A stretch of DNA of 64,000 bases from Sphingomonas sp. Leaf17. GTDB lineage: Bacteria > Pseudomonadota > Alphaproteobacteria > Sphingomonadales > Sphingomonadaceae. The stretch covers positions 124,001 to 188,000 of the forward strand of contig NZ_LMKL01000001.1 in NCBI RefSeq assembly GCF_001421505.1, written 5' to 3'. The notes below the pieces were generated by a model, which was given only the letters and a program-made list of their open reading frames with translations, searched no databases and was not told the DNA's origin. The position numbers and the translations under genes were made by a program. Within the stretch, counting starts at the first letter, position 1, and each line of letters starts with the position of its first letter. Shown one piece after another: positions 38,299-48,587 of the stretch.

Positions 38299-39197
38299 CG
38301 TTCAACTCCCACCCGCTGGATTTCCCATTCCAGCGTAACGCCCGAATGCGCCAGCACCCGTTCCCGGACTTCCTCGCCCAGCGCCTCGATCTCGGCGCTG
38401 GTGGCCGACCCAAGGTTCAGCAGGAAGTTGCAATGCTTCTCACTGACCTGCGCGTCGCCGCGTGTGAGGCCGCGACAGCCCGCCGCGTCGATCAGCGCCC
38501 ATGCCTTGTGCCCGTCCGGGTTCTTGAACGTCGATCCGCCGGTGCGGCTGCGCAACGGCTGCGACGCCTCGCGTTCGGCGGCGATCCGGTCCATCTCCGC
38601 ACCGATCGTCGCCGGGTCGCCGGGGGTGCCGGAAAACACCGCTTCGACCACCACCGCGCCCGCCGGCAGGTCCGAATGACGATAGGTGTAGCCCAGCCGT
38701 TCCGCCGGCCAGACCTCGACCGCGCCAGCCCGCGTCACCACCGTCGCCTCGATCAGGATGTCGGACACATCGCGGCCGTAAGCGCCGGCGTTCATCCGCA
38801 CCGCACCGCCGATCGTGCCGGGAATCCCGCGCAGGAACTCAAGCCCCGCAATGCCGGCATCGCGCGCGGCGCTGGCGACCGTGATTCCCATCGCGCCCGC
38901 GCCGGCCCGCACCCGGCCATCCTCGACCGACACCTTCGCCATCGCCTTGGGCAGGCGCACCACGACACCGGGCACGCCGCCATCCCGCACGATCAGGTTG
39001 GATCCGACGCCGACCGGCAGGACCGGCGTCGCGGCGTCCAGGTCTCGCAGCATCGCCGCCAGATCCGCGACATCTGCGGGACGCACCAGCCATTCCGCCG
39101 GCCCGCCAGTGCGAAACCAGATGAAGTCCGCCAGCGATCCGCCGGCCTCGACCCGCCCACGCACGTCCGATGGCAATGTCGAGGCCAACGCCGTCAC
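38295..39197 (-). CDS. murB: UDP-N-acetylenolpyruvoylglucosamine reductase
   Basis: A 300-aa FAD enzyme that reduces the enolpyruvyl group to make UDP-MurNAc. FAD-binding LPVGVGSNLIVRDGGVPGVV (60-79) and RGIPGTIGGAVRMNAGAYG are typical of type II MurB, as are YRHSDLP and the catalytic Ser in RTGGSTFKNPDG. The start is GTG 39197, overlapping the stop of the 65-aa gene (GTGA). The segment upstream in this frame is antisense-like and lacks similarity. Confidence 0.95.
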   Translation of the reverse strand: MTALASTLPSDVRGRVEAGGSLADFIWFRTGGPAEWLVRPADVADLAAMLRDLDAATPVLPVGVGSNLIVRDGGVPGVVVRLPKAMAKVSVEDGRVRAGAGAMGITVASAARDAGIAGLEFLRGIPGTIGGAVRMNAGAYGRDVSDILIEATVVTRAGAVEVWPAERLGYTYRHSDLPAGAVVVEAVFSGTPGDPATIGAEMDRIAAEREASQPLRSRTGGSTFKNPDGHKAWALIDAAGCRGLTRGDAQVSEKHCNFLLNLGSATSAEIEALGEEVRERVLAHSGVTLEWEIQRVGVER

Positions 39198-39391
39198 CGC
39201 CCCATGCCCCACAGGTTCATCCACGCGGTCCACGCCGCCATGTTGGCCTCGGCCGCCTTTTTCGCGGCCTCCTGCGCCTTCACCAGCGCGTCGCCGGCAC
39301 CAAGCGCATGGTTGCCCGCCTCCAGCGACTTGCGCTGCGCGTCCAGCATCTGCTGCTGCATCTTGATCGAGGCACTGAACCAGTCGTTCAT
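39194..39391 (-). CDS. small helical protein between murC and murB, 65 aa
   Basis: The product starts [20 protein letters not shown] and is one long amphipathic helix, rich in Ala, Gln and Lys, with Trp residues at both ends (NDWF near the start, [11 protein letters not shown] near the end). No signal peptide. The ATG overlaps the murC stop (ATGA) and the TGA overlaps the murB GTG start (GTGA), so it is translated as part of the dcw chain. The phasin-like look (Met/Gln/Ala helix) is only a resemblance. Unknown function. Confidence 0.8.
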   Translation of the reverse strand: MNDWFSASIKMQQQMLDAQRKSLEAGNHALGAGDALVKAQEAAKKAAEANMAAWTAWMNLWGMGR

Positions 39392-40815
39392 CGCGTCTCT
39401 CCAATAGCCTGGGCCAGCCCCGCCGCCCATTTGGTGATATCGCCCGCTCCCAGGCACACGACCATATCGTCGGCCTGAAGGGTCGCCGCCAGTTCGGCCG
39501 CCAGCGCATCCGCGTCCGCCACCGTGGCCGCGAACCGGTGCCCACGCCGTTTCAGCCCCTCGACCAGCGCGTCAGCGTCGACGCCCGGCACGGGATCCTC
39601 GCCCGCCGCATAGACGGGGGTCACCAGCACGCGGTCCGCCTCGTTGAACGCGGTCTGGAATTCCTCCATCAGATTGCCGAGCCGCGAGAAGCGATGCGGC
39701 TGTACCACCGCGATCACGCGGCCCCGTGCGCCCTCACGCGCCGCCGACAGGACCGCGCGGATCTCGACCGGGTGATGGCCGTAATCGTCGATGATCGTCG
39801 CCGTGCCGCCATCGACCGCGACCTCGCCGACCTTGGTGAAGCGTCGCTTGACCCCGCCGAACGCCGAAAACCCCTTCTGGATCGTCGCGTCGTCGATCCC
39901 GAGTTCCAGCGCGACACCGATCGCGGCCAGCGCGTTCTGCACATTGTGCCGCCCCGGCATCGGCATCTCGATCCCCTCGATCGACCGCGTCGCGCCATCG
40001 CGCGCGCGGACGATGCACTCGAACCGGTTGCCGCCGGGAATCGGCACGACATTCACGCCGCGCACATCGGCCTGCGCCGAAAAACCATAGGTCACCACGC
40101 GCCGATCGCGCAGGCGCGGCAGGATCCCCTGCACCTCCGGATGATCGAGGCACAGCAGCGCCGCGCCGTAAAACGGCACATTCTCGACGAACTGGACGAA
40201 CGCATCCTTGACCGCATCGAACGACCCGTAATGGTCGAGATGCTCGGGGTCGATATTGGTCACGACCGCGATCGTGCCGTCCAGCCGCAGGAAGCTGCCG
40301 TCGCTCTCGTCCGCCTCGACCACCATCCAGTCGGACGCACCCAGCCGCGCGTTCGAGCCGTAGCTGTTGATAATCCCGCCATTGATGACCGTCGGATCGA
40401 CCCCGCCCGCATCCAGCAGCGCGGCGACCATGCTGGTCGTCGTCGTCTTGCCATGCGTCCCCGCGACCGCGACGGTCGACTTCAGGCGCATCAGTTCGGC
40501 CAGCATCTCCGCGCGCCGCACGACCGGGATGCGCGCCTCCAGCGCCGCCTCGACCTCGGGGTTGCTGCGCACGATCGCGGTCGAGGTGACGACGACCGCC
40601 GCATCGCCCAGATTATCCGCCCTGTGACCGATCGCGACCGGGATCCCCTTGTCGCGCAGGCCCTGCACGACATAGCCCTCGGCCACGTCTGACCCCTGCA
40701 CGCTGTAGCCAAGGTTCTTCATCACCTCGGCGATGCCCGACATGCCGATGCCGCCGATGCCGACGAAATGGATCGTGCCGATGTCGGTCGCGACGCCCTT
40801 GGTCCGGGTGCTCAT
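39388..40815 (-). CDS. murC: UDP-N-acetylmuramate--L-alanine ligase
   Basis: A 475-aa Mur ligase adding L-Ala to UDP-MurNAc. N-terminal nucleotide-sugar domain [16 protein letters not shown] (17-32), ATP loop [11 protein letters not shown] (119-129), [25 protein letters not shown] and [10 protein letters not shown] in the middle and C-terminal domains. Length is usual. It is coupled to murG and to the 65-aa gene by ATGA overlaps. Confidence 0.97.
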   Translation of the reverse strand: MSTRTKGVATDIGTIHFVGIGGIGMSGIAEVMKNLGYSVQGSDVAEGYVVQGLRDKGIPVAIGHRADNLGDAAVVVTSTAIVRSNPEVEAALEARIPVVRRAEMLAELMRLKSTVAVAGTHGKTTTTSMVAALLDAGGVDPTVINGGIINSYGSNARLGASDWMVVEADESDGSFLRLDGTIAVVTNIDPEHLDHYGSFDAVKDAFVQFVENVPFYGAALLCLDHPEVQGILPRLRDRRVVTYGFSAQADVRGVNVVPIPGGNRFECIVRARDGATRSIEGIEMPMPGRHNVQNALAAIGVALELGIDDATIQKGFSAFGGVKRRFTKVGEVAVDGGTATIIDDYGHHPVEIRAVLSAAREGARGRVIAVVQPHRFSRLGNLMEEFQTAFNEADRVLVTPVYAAGEDPVPGVDADALVEGLKRRGHRFAATVADADALAAELAATLQADDMVVCLGAGDITKWAAGLAQAIGETR

Positions 40816-41951
40816 GCGTAGGCTGCCTTTGTGGTCTTCGTCGTGACGGGCAGGCGGACGCGCGGCGCGTCGAGGCTCTCGACCAGATCGGCCAGATCGC
40901 TTGCCGCATTGGGTCGGCCGCACGACCGCGCACGGCCCGCCGCGTTCTGCAACGCCGCCGGGTCCAGCCCCAATTTCTGCATCTGCTTGGCCAGTTCGAC
41001 TGCGGTGAAATCCCCTTGCGCGATCGTCCGCGCACCGCCCGCCATCGCGATCTCGCGCGCGTTCACGCTCTGATGATCGTCGGTCGCGCTCGGCAGCGGC
41101 ACCAGAATCGCCGGACGCCCGGCGGCGGTCAGTTCGGCGATGGTCGACGCGCCCGCCCGCGCAATCACCAGATGCGCCCACGCCAGTTGTTCGGGCATGT
41201 CGGGCAGGTAGGTGGCGATCTCGGCCGGAATCGCGTGCTCGGCATATTTCGCGCGCACCGCGTCGATATCCTCGATCCGCGCCTGATGCGTCACCTGCAA
41301 CCGCCGCCGGAACGTGACCGGCAACATCGCAAGACCATCCGGCACGACCTGACTGAGGATGCTCGCGCCCTGACTGCCGCCCGTCACCAGCACGCGGAAG
41401 ATGCCGTCTTCCTCCAGCAGCGGATAGGGCCGCGCGCGCAGCGCCAGCACCGCCTCGCGTACCGGATTACCGACCAGATGAACCTTGGCCGACAACTTTG
41501 CCGCCAGCCGCTGCGTATCCTCGGACGACGTCGCGATCGCATCGACCCGCCCCGCCACCAGCCGGTTGACCCGGCCCAGCACCGCATTCTGTTCATGCAC
41601 CGCGGTCGGGATCTTCTCGGCGAACGCCGCCAGCAGCGCCGGGAGCGCCGGATATCCGCCGAAACCGATTACGGCAGCCGGCTTGAACGTCCGGTACAGT
41701 TCCCGCGCCATCGCCCGGCCGCGCCACATCTCGCGCGCCGCCTTCGCCCAGCCGACGGGTCCGCCCGTAAAGCGCCCGGCCGGCAGGACATGCGTCTGCA
41801 CCTCCTCGAACAGGCCGGGAAAGCGCACGCCGCGCGCGTCGCTGACCAGCGCGACCCGGTGGCCGCGCTTCGTCAGTTCGGTGGCCAGCGCGGCGGCCGG
41901 GACCATGTGACCGCCGGTGCCCCCGGCCGCCAATACGTAATGCTTGCTCAT
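40812..41951 (-). CDS. murG: UDP-N-acetylglucosamine--lipid I transferase
   Basis: A 379-aa GT28 glycosyltransferase on the inner membrane face that converts lipid I to lipid II. The three glycine-rich loops are visible: [12 protein letters not shown] (8-19), [11 protein letters not shown] and [13 protein letters not shown]. The UDP-GlcNAc site [31 protein letters not shown] also matches. It overlaps ftsW upstream and murC downstream by 4 nt. Confidence 0.97.
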   Translation of the reverse strand: MSKHYVLAAGGTGGHMVPAAALATELTKRGHRVALVSDARGVRFPGLFEEVQTHVLPAGRFTGGPVGWAKAAREMWRGRAMARELYRTFKPAAVIGFGGYPALPALLAAFAEKIPTAVHEQNAVLGRVNRLVAGRVDAIATSSEDTQRLAAKLSAKVHLVGNPVREAVLALRARPYPLLEEDGIFRVLVTGGSQGASILSQVVPDGLAMLPVTFRRRLQVTHQARIEDIDAVRAKYAEHAIPAEIATYLPDMPEQLAWAHLVIARAGASTIAELTAAGRPAILVPLPSATDDHQSVNAREIAMAGGARTIAQGDFTAVELAKQMQKLGLDPAALQNAAGRARSCGRPNAASDLADLVESLDAPRVRLPVTTKTTKAAYA

Positions 41952-43177
41952 GTACCGCTCCAGCGGACGATATAGGGCGACCGCGTCAGGAACGGATTGC
42001 GCCGGGTGAACGCCAGCAGCAACCCCATACCGATCGACAGCGCGATCATCGACGACCCGCCATAGCTGATGAACGGCAGGGTCATGCCCTTTGACGGGGC
42101 AAGGCCGGTGTTGACCGCCATCGACACCATCGCCTGCGCACCGAACTGCACCGCAAGGCCGGACGCCGCCAGCAACCGGAACTCGTCCTGCTCGTCCAGC
42201 AGCTTGACGAACACCCGGACGACGATGGCCAGAAACACCAGGGCGACGATGGCGCAGGCGATCAGCCCGAATTCCTCGCCGATGACGGAAAAGATGTAAT
42301 CGGTATGCGCCTCGGGCAGGCCGAATTTCGCGCTGCCCGCCCCCGGCCCGGTCCCGGTGAACCCGCCGGCGGTCAGCGTCGCACGCGCCGCGTTGACCTG
42401 AAAATGGTCGCCCGCGCCCGACCCCTCGACGCCGGGAAACAGGAACGCGTCGATCCGCGACCGCGCCGTGCCATAGAAGACATAGGCCGCGACCAGTCCG
42501 ACCGGGACCATGCTGACCAGCCCGACCAGCACTTTTGTCGGTGTGCCCGCGATCATCAGCAACGCCATCCACACCGTACAGAAGATGATCGTCTGCCCGA
42601 AATCGGGCTGCAGCATCAACAGGCAGGCGATGCCCGCGGTCATCGCGCCGGTAATCAGCACGGTCGGCAGGTCATCGTCCTTCGCCTTCAGCGACAGCAG
42701 CCACGCGACGGTCACGATGAACAGCGGCTTCAGGAATTCGGACGGCTGAAACTGCGCAAAGCCGAAGCCGATCCAGCGCGCCGCGCCGTTGACCCGCACC
42801 CCGATCAGCGGCGTCAGCGCCAGCATCAGCGTGAACAGGCCCGCGCCCGCGACCGCCAGACGCCGTGCGGTCGCCACCGGCAGCATCGACACCGCGAACA
42901 GCACCGGCAGCGAGATGCCGACCCAGATCAGCTGGCGCCAGAAATAATAGAGCGGCGTGAACTTCAGATGCTCGCCCGAATAGCGCACCGCCGACGCCGG
43001 CGACGCCGCCGCCACCGCCAGCAGGCCGATCGCGATCAGGAACAGCGTCAGGACCAGCAGCACGCGGTCGATATCCCAGAACCACGTCCCCAGCGGCGAC
43101 CGGTCGCCACGCCCGCCGCGCTTGGCTCGCGTCGTGACCGTCGGCGGGGTCTGGCAGGATGCTCGGACGTCGGTCAT
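41948..43177 (-). CDS. ftsW: septal peptidoglycan polymerase FtsW
   Basis: A 409-aa SEDS-family membrane protein with about ten helices that polymerises lipid II at the septum with FtsI. Signatures: GVRVNGAARWIGFGFAQFQPSE, the catalytic Asp region MLQPDFGQTIIF, FTGTGPGAGSAKFGLPEAHTDYIFSVIGEEFGL, and GLAPSKGMTLPFISYGGSS. A 25-residue basic N-terminal tail precedes the first helix. ATGA overlaps with murD and murG. Confidence 0.96.
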   Translation of the reverse strand: MTDVRASCQTPPTVTTRAKRGGRGDRSPLGTWFWDIDRVLLVLTLFLIAIGLLAVAAASPASAVRYSGEHLKFTPLYYFWRQLIWVGISLPVLFAVSMLPVATARRLAVAGAGLFTLMLALTPLIGVRVNGAARWIGFGFAQFQPSEFLKPLFIVTVAWLLSLKAKDDDLPTVLITGAMTAGIACLLMLQPDFGQTIIFCTVWMALLMIAGTPTKVLVGLVSMVPVGLVAAYVFYGTARSRIDAFLFPGVEGSGAGDHFQVNAARATLTAGGFTGTGPGAGSAKFGLPEAHTDYIFSVIGEEFGLIACAIVALVFLAIVVRVFVKLLDEQDEFRLLAASGLAVQFGAQAMVSMAVNTGLAPSKGMTLPFISYGGSSMIALSIGMGLLLAFTRRNPFLTRSPYIVRWSGT

Positions 43178-44568
43178 GCCAGTCCCTCCACAGCGGTTCG
43201 GAATGCGGCACCGCGCGCTTCGTAATCGCGAAACTGGTCGAAACTGGCGCAGGCCGGCGACAGCAGCACCGTATCACCGGCCCGCGCCCGCGCGGCGGCG
43301 GCACGGACGGCCGCATCGAGCGTGCCCGATTCCTCCACCGGCATATGCGATCCGAGTATCTTGGCGAACGCCGGTCCCGCCTCGCCGATGGTATAGGCAC
43401 GGACGATGTTGCCGAAATGCGGGGCGCAGGCGTCCAGCTCGTCGCCCTTGGGCTTGCCACCGACGATCCAGTGCGTGCGCGGAAACGCGGCCAGCGCCGG
43501 CGCGGTCGATTCCGGATTGGTCGCCTTGCTGTCGTCGACATAGGCGACGCCGTTCACGACGTCGATTCGCTGCATCCGGTGCGGCAGGCCGGCAAAGCTT
43601 TCCAGCGCGCGGTCGATGTCCGCCTCGCCGACGCCCAGTGCCTTGGCGACCGCGATCGCGGCCAGCGCGTTCTGTGCGTTGTGCGGCCCCTGCAACGACG
43701 GCCAGCGCGACTGGTCCATGCACACGCCGGGCGCGATCTTGGTCAGATGTTCGCCCCGCGCCGATAGCCCGCGCGCGATCGCAGCGGAGGCCGCATCGCC
43801 GATACCGATGATCGCTTCATGCTCCGGCGACTGCATCGCGAACAGCCGCGCCTTGGACGCGGCATAGCCCTCGAATCCGTCATACCGGTCGAGATGATCG
43901 GGCGTGATGTTCAGCAATACCGCCACGTCGCAGTCGAGCGTCGCAGTCAGGTCGATCTGGTAGCTCGACAGTTCGAGGACATAGACCCCACCCGCCGGCA
44001 ACGGTTCCTGCCCAAGAATCGGCAGGCCGATGTTCCCGCCCATCAGGCTGGGAATGCCCGCGGTCCGGAGGATGTGGTGGACCAGCGCGGTCGTGGTCGA
44101 CTTGCCGTTCGTCCCGGTGATCCCGACGACCTTGTGCGCCGGCAACGACGCGCGGCCTTGCGCGAACAATTCGATGTCGCCGATCACCGGCACGCCAGTA
44201 TCTCGCGCTTTCGCGGCGATCGGATGGGTATTCAACGGCACCCCCGGCGACACGACCAGCGCGTCGAAGCCGTTGAGATCGTCGAGCGGTGCCACCATCA
44301 ATTCCTCCCCGGCACGGGGAGGGGGACCATCCGCAGGATGGTGGAGGGGCGCTGCCACGAGCGACCCGCCCGTGGCGCCCCCCCCTCCACCAGCTTCGCT
44401 GGTCCCCCTCCCCGTGCCGGGGAGGAATGGCGCACGCTTCGCCGCCTCCGAATCCCACGCGACGACCGACGCACCGCCCGCCAGCAATGCCCGCACGGTC
44501 GCCGCCCCCGACCGCGCCAGCCCCAGCACCGCGTACCGCTTCCCCGCCCAGTCGCCTGAAACGATCAT
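43174..44568 (-). CDS. murD: UDP-N-acetylmuramoylalanine--D-glutamate ligase, with inserted palindromic element
   Basis: A 464-aa Mur ligase adding D-Glu. The N-terminal domain starts [22 protein letters not shown]. The ATP loop is [12 protein letters not shown] (149-160), and [23 protein letters not shown] and [16 protein letters not shown] follow. Residues about 48-90 come from the palindromic element at 44301-44428, which sits in the N-terminal domain between EAAKRA and [17 protein letters not shown]. The rest is normal and the frame is open, so the enzyme should still work with a Pro/Gly-rich loop. The ATG at 44568 overlaps the mraY stop. Confidence 0.95.
   Translation of the reverse strand: MIVSGDWAGKRYAVLGLARSGAATVRALLAGGASVVAWDSEAAKRAPFLPGTGRGTSEAGGGGGATGGSLVAAPLHHPADGPPPRAGEELMVAPLDDLNGFDALVVSPGVPLNTHPIAAKARDTGVPVIGDIELFAQGRASLPAHKVVGITGTNGKSTTTALVHHILRTAGIPSLMGGNIGLPILGQEPLPAGGVYVLELSSYQIDLTATLDCDVAVLLNITPDHLDRYDGFEGYAASKARLFAMQSPEHEAIIGIGDAASAAIARGLSARGEHLTKIAPGVCMDQSRWPSLQGPHNAQNALAAIAVAKALGVGEADIDRALESFAGLPHRMQRIDVVNGVAYVDDSKATNPESTAPALAAFPRTHWIVGGKPKGDELDACAPHFGNIVRAYTIGEAGPAFAKILGSHMPVEESGTLDAAVRAAAARARAGDTVLLSPACASFDQFRDYEARGAAFRTAVEGLA
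44301..44428. repeat. palindromic element inside the murD coding frame (128 bp)
   Basis: Near-identical to the metH copy (9962-10090): the outer ~24 bases of both ends are the same and form perfect inverted repeats, and the middle differs. Internal stems: ACCATCC-GC-AGGATGGT and ACCAGC-TTC-GCTGGT, where the metH copy has ACCGGC-TGC-GCCGGT. Read on the murD strand it adds about 43 residues, starting [15 protein letters not shown] and ending [17 protein letters not shown]. Confidence 0.92.
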
Positions 44569-45635
44569 CGCAGCTTCAACGTCGACAGACCCGCCAGCGC
44601 CAGCACGAACGCGATGATCCAGAACCGGATCACGACCGTCGGCTCGCTCCAGCCAAGCTGCTCGAAATGGTGGTGGATCGGGGCCATGCGGAACACGCGC
44701 TTGCCGGTCCGCTTGTAGAAGAACACCTGGATGATGACGCTCATCGCCTCCAGCACGAACAGCCCGCCGACGATGCCCAGCACGATTTCGTGATGCGCAA
44801 CCACCGCGATCGTCCCCAGCGCGCCGCCCAGCGCCAGACTGCCGGTGTCGCCCATGAACACCGCCGCTGGCGGCGCATTGTACCACAGGAACCCGAACCC
44901 TGCGCCGACCACCGCACCACAGAAGATCGCCAGCTCGCCCGCCCGCGGCACATGCGCGATGCCCAGATAATCGGCGAACTTCGCGTTGCCGACCAGATAG
45001 ACGATGACCATGAACGTCACGCTGGCGATGATGACCGGCATCGTCGCCAGGCCGTCCAGCCCGTCGGTCAGGTTCACCGCATTGCCGAACGCGACGATCG
45101 TGAACGCCGCGAACAGCGGGAAGCCCCAGCCGAGGTCGATGTACATCCGTGTCGTGAACGGCAGGTACAGGTGGCTGCCATTCTGCTGCATGATGATGAA
45201 TGCGGCGATGCCGGCGATCGCGAACTCCAGCATCAGGCGGGTCCGGCCGGAAACCCCGGCGGTGCTCGCCTTTCGCACCTTGTCATAATCGTCCATGAAA
45301 CCGATTGCACCGAAGCCCAGCGTCACGAACAGGCACGACCAGACGAACGGGTTGCTCAGGTCCATCCACAACAGGATCGCCAGCCCCATCGACGTTAGGA
45401 TCATCAGCCCGCCCATCGTCGGCGTGCCGCGCTTGGCCAGATGCGTCTGCGGGCCATCGGCGCGAATCGGCTGCCCCTTGCCCTGTCGCACGCGCAACCA
45501 GCCGATGAAGCGCGGCCCGATCAGCAGGCCGATGAACAACGCCGTCGCCACCGCCCCGCCGGTGCGGAACGACTGATAGCGGATGAGGTTGAGAAGACCC
45601 GGAAACCCCAGCGCTTCGGCGATCAGATACAACAT
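44565..45635 (-). CDS. mraY: phospho-N-acetylmuramoyl-pentapeptide transferase
   Basis: A 356-aa polytopic membrane enzyme making lipid I. Signatures: [13 protein letters not shown], the aspartate-rich [32 protein letters not shown] and [15 protein letters not shown], and the histidine loop [14 protein letters not shown] near the C-terminus. It starts 1 nt after the murF stop (TGACATG). Length is that of the usual MraY. Confidence 0.97.
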   Translation of the reverse strand: MLYLIAEALGFPGLLNLIRYQSFRTGGAVATALFIGLLIGPRFIGWLRVRQGKGQPIRADGPQTHLAKRGTPTMGGLMILTSMGLAILLWMDLSNPFVWSCLFVTLGFGAIGFMDDYDKVRKASTAGVSGRTRLMLEFAIAGIAAFIIMQQNGSHLYLPFTTRMYIDLGWGFPLFAAFTIVAFGNAVNLTDGLDGLATMPVIIASVTFMVIVYLVGNAKFADYLGIAHVPRAGELAIFCGAVVGAGFGFLWYNAPPAAVFMGDTGSLALGGALGTIAVVAHHEIVLGIVGGLFVLEAMSVIIQVFFYKRTGKRVFRMAPIHHHFEQLGWSEPTVVIRFWIIAFVLALAGLSTLKLR

Positions 45636-45636
45636 G

Positions 45637-47016
45637 TCATTTTGCCCCGCCCGCCAGCCCGGCTACAACACGCGCCAGACCGACCCCGTTCGATCCCTTG
45701 ATAAGGACCGCATCCCCCGGCGACAGCATCGGTTTCAGCCGCGCCAGCGCGGATGCGGCATCGGCCACATGGACGAAATCGACCCGCCCCTCAAGCGCGG
45801 CGGCCAGCGGCGCCATCGCTTCGCCGACCAGCAGCGCCGTTTCGACGCGCGCGGCCAGAATAGGCTCCGCCAGATCGGCATGATAGGCGTCGGACTTCTC
45901 GCCAAGCTCCCGCATTTCGCCCAGCACGGCGATGTGCCGCCCCGGCTCCTGCGCCAGCACGGCCAGCGTCGCGCGCATCGACGCGGGGTTTGCATTGTAG
46001 CTTTCGTCGATCACCAGCGCGTCGCCACCGGCCACGCTCACCATCGCCCGCGCGCCACGCCCGGTCAGTCCGCCCATCTCCGCCAGCGCAAGGCCGGCAA
46101 GGCCCAGATCCGCGCCCGCCGCATCGACCGCCGCCAGCACCGCCAGCGCATTCGATACCCAGTGCATCCCCGGCTGCGCCATGGTGAAGCTCAACTCGCG
46201 CGCGCCGATCCGCGCGGTGACGAAGGTCGCGCCCGTCTTCAGCCGCATCGTCTCGGTCGGATGGACATCGGCCGCGCGGTCCAGACCGAACGTCACGATC
46301 CGGCTCGCAAACGGCCGGGCGGCGGCGATCAGCCGGTCGCGGTGCGGGCTGTCATAGGGCACGATCGCGGTGCCGCCCGGCTCCAGCCCGGCAAAGATCT
46401 CGCCCTTGGCATCGGCGATCGCGCTTTCATCCGGGAAAAACGCGGTATGCGCCGGCGCGATCGCGGTCACGATCGCGATGTGCGGCCGAACCAGCGTGGT
46501 CAGGTGCGCCAGTTCGCCGGGATGGTTCATTCCCATCTCGAACACCCCGACCCGCGTCGCCGCCGGCATCCGCGCGAGGCTCAAGGGAACGCCGGTATGA
46601 TTGTTGTAGCTCTTGACCGACCGATGCACCGCCCCCGGTATCCCCCGGTCGAGCGCGGCGAACAGCGCCTCCTTGGCGCTGGTCTTGCCGACCGACCCGG
46701 TCACGCCGATGATTTTCGCACCCGTCCGCGCCCGCGCCGCCCGGCCCAGATCCTCCAGCGCCGCAAACGTATCGGCCACCCGGACATGCGATCCCGCGCA
46801 ATCGCCGCCGACCAGCGCGCCGCCGGCCCCTTGCGCGAATGCCTGATCCAGAAAGCGGTGGCCGTCGGTCGCCTCGCCGGTCAGCGCGACGAACAGGTCG
46901 CGTGGCCCGACCTCGCGCGAATCAAAGGCAACGCCATCGACGGTGAAATCGCCGGACGCCGTGCCCCCCGTCACAGCGGCGATATCGGCAGCGGTCCACA
47001 GCGGCACCGCACTCAC
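45637..47016 (-). CDS. murF: UDP-N-acetylmuramoyl-tripeptide--D-alanyl-D-alanine ligase
   Basis: A 459-aa Mur ligase joining D-Ala-D-Ala to the tripeptide. N-terminal [15 protein letters not shown] (32-46), ATP loop [14 protein letters not shown] (106-119), [25 protein letters not shown] and [13 protein letters not shown] match the family. The start is GTG 47016, which overlaps the TGA of the 50-aa gene (GTGA). Longer starts in this frame (up to 47115) would run through that gene and add an Arg-rich stretch unlike MurF. Confidence 0.95.
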   Translation of the reverse strand: MSAVPLWTAADIAAVTGGTASGDFTVDGVAFDSREVGPRDLFVALTGEATDGHRFLDQAFAQGAGGALVGGDCAGSHVRVADTFAALEDLGRAARARTGAKIIGVTGSVGKTSAKEALFAALDRGIPGAVHRSVKSYNNHTGVPLSLARMPAATRVGVFEMGMNHPGELAHLTTLVRPHIAIVTAIAPAHTAFFPDESAIADAKGEIFAGLEPGGTAIVPYDSPHRDRLIAAARPFASRIVTFGLDRAADVHPTETMRLKTGATFVTARIGARELSFTMAQPGMHWVSNALAVLAAVDAAGADLGLAGLALAEMGGLTGRGARAMVSVAGGDALVIDESYNANPASMRATLAVLAQEPGRHIAVLGEMRELGEKSDAYHADLAEPILAARVETALLVGEAMAPLAAALEGRVDFVHVADAASALARLKPMLSPGDAVLIKGSNGVGLARVVAGLAGGAK

Positions 47017-47165
47017 GACGGCCGACCTTCTTCCACCGGCTCTCCGCCTGCCCCGCCATAGTTCAGGCCAAGCCGCCGACGCTCGCGCGGCTTGGCCGCC
47101 GCGGTGTCGGCGCAATCGGCCGGGCCGGTCGCCGCGCGCTTGGCCGGCATCACGATCTTCTTCAT
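47013..47165 (-). CDS. very small basic protein between murE and murF, 50 aa
   Basis: A 51-codon frame: the product starts MKKIVMPAKRAATGPADCAD, continues with TAAAKPRERRRLGLNYGG and ends EPVEEGRPS. It is basic, without signal peptide or membrane segment, and has one Cys. The ATG (47165) overlaps the murE stop as ATGA, and the TGA overlaps the murF GTG start as GTGA, so it fits exactly between two coupled genes like every other dcw gene here. It has no known family. Evidence is architectural only; translation is inferred. Confidence 0.65.
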   Translation of the reverse strand: MKKIVMPAKRAATGPADCADTAAAKPRERRRLGLNYGGAGGEPVEEGRPS

Positions 47166-48577
47166 GCCACGCACTCCCGCGCCACCGCGACGTCGTCGAA
47201 CGGCAGCACCATGTCGCCGACGATCTGGCCCTGTTCGTGTCCCTTGCCTGCGATCAGGACGATGTCGTCCGGACCGGCATCGGTCACCGCCGCACGGATG
47301 GCATCGCGCCGGTCGCCGATCTCGTCCGCCCCGCGCGCGCCGGCCAATACCATGGCGCGGATCGCGGCCGGATCCTCGGTTCGTGGATTGTCGTCGGTCA
47401 CGATCACCCGATCGGCCATCGCCACCGCGACCTGCCCCATCGCCTCGCGCTTGCCTTGGTCGCGGTCTCCGCCGGCCCCGAACACCACGATCAGCCGCCC
47501 GCCGGCATGCGGCTTCAACGCCGCGATCGCCGCCTCCAGCGCATCGGGCGTATGCGCGTAATCGACATAGACCGGCGCACCCGCCGACGTGATGACCGCG
47601 CGTTCCAGCCGCCCGCGCACCGGCTGCAATCGCGACAGGTTCGCCAGCGTCGCCGCCACGTCGCCGCCGGTGGCGATGACCAGCCCGGCCGACACCAGCG
47701 CGTTGGCGGCCTGATACGCGCCGATCAGCGGCAACTGGATCTGGAACGTCCGCCCCGCCGCCTCGATCGTCAGCCCCTGCCCCAGCAGCGTCGGATCACG
47801 CCCGACCAGCCGCAGCGTCTCACCGCGCGTGCCGACCGTGATGAGGGGGTTGCCCCGCGCGTGTGCCAGGTCGATGACCCGCGCCGAATATACATCGTCG
47901 GCCCACACCACCGCCGTGCCGCCAGACGACAGCACCTCGGAAAACAGCCGCAGCTTGGCGGTCAGATACGCCGCCATGTCGCCGTGATAATCCAGGTGAT
48001 CGCGGCTCAGGTTGGTGAAGGCGGCGGCGGCGACGCTCAGCCCCTCGGTCCGGTACTGGGTCAGGCCGTGGCTCGACGCCTCGAACGCCAGGTGGCTGAC
48101 CCCCTCGCGGGCCAGCCCGGCAACGTTCGACAGGAAGGTGACGACGTCGGGCGTGGTCAGCCCGGTCGTGACCCGTTCATCGGCGGTGGTCACGCCCAGC
48201 GTCCCGATCGACGCGGCATGATGCCCCGCCATCCGCCACAGTTGCCGCACCATCTCGACGCAGGACGTTTTGCCGTTGGTGCCCGTCACCGCGACCGACA
48301 CCGCCGGGAACGGCGCGAAGAAACGCGCGGCCAATCGGGCGAAGGCGGCGCGCGGTTCGTCCGCAACGATATGCACCGCACCCTCAACCACCGCGCCCGG
48401 TGCCGCCACGACCGCGATCGCGCCGGAGCGGACCGCATCGGCGATATAGTCCTCTCCGTTGACGCGCGCGCCCCGGAACGCACCGAAGATGGTCCCCGGC
48501 GCAACCTTGCGGTGGTCGATGGCAAAGCCGGTGACGACCATGTCCTGCGTCCCGCCGGTCAGCATGCCCAGTTTCAT
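47162..48577 (-). CDS. murE: UDP-N-acetylmuramoyl-tripeptide synthetase, meso-diaminopimelate type
   Basis: A 471-aa Mur ligase adding meso-diaminopimelate. ATP loop VTGTNGKTSCVEM (98-110), ASSHGLTQYRTEGL, FTNLSRDHLDYHGDM (with the carbamylated Lys region AKLRLF), VDYAHTPDALE and the DDNPRTEDP motif (395-403); DNPR selects meso-DAP over lysine. It begins 10 nt after ftsI. Its TGA overlaps the start of the 50-aa gene. Confidence 0.97.
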   Translation of the reverse strand: MKLGMLTGGTQDMVVTGFAIDHRKVAPGTIFGAFRGARVNGEDYIADAVRSGAIAVVAAPGAVVEGAVHIVADEPRAAFARLAARFFAPFPAVSVAVTGTNGKTSCVEMVRQLWRMAGHHAASIGTLGVTTADERVTTGLTTPDVVTFLSNVAGLAREGVSHLAFEASSHGLTQYRTEGLSVAAAAFTNLSRDHLDYHGDMAAYLTAKLRLFSEVLSSGGTAVVWADDVYSARVIDLAHARGNPLITVGTRGETLRLVGRDPTLLGQGLTIEAAGRTFQIQLPLIGAYQAANALVSAGLVIATGGDVAATLANLSRLQPVRGRLERAVITSAGAPVYVDYAHTPDALEAAIAALKPHAGGRLIVVFGAGGDRDQGKREAMGQVAVAMADRVIVTDDNPRTEDPAAIRAMVLAGARGADEIGDRRDAIRAAVTDAGPDDIVLIAGKGHEQGQIVGDMVLPFDDVAVARECVA

Positions 48578-48587
48578 CGCGCGCGCC

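Noticed and set aside
47017-47115. Longer MurF start
   Set aside because: The added segment is Arg-rich, unlike MurF, and overlaps the 50-aa coupled frame; the GTGA junction at 47016 fits the cluster pattern.
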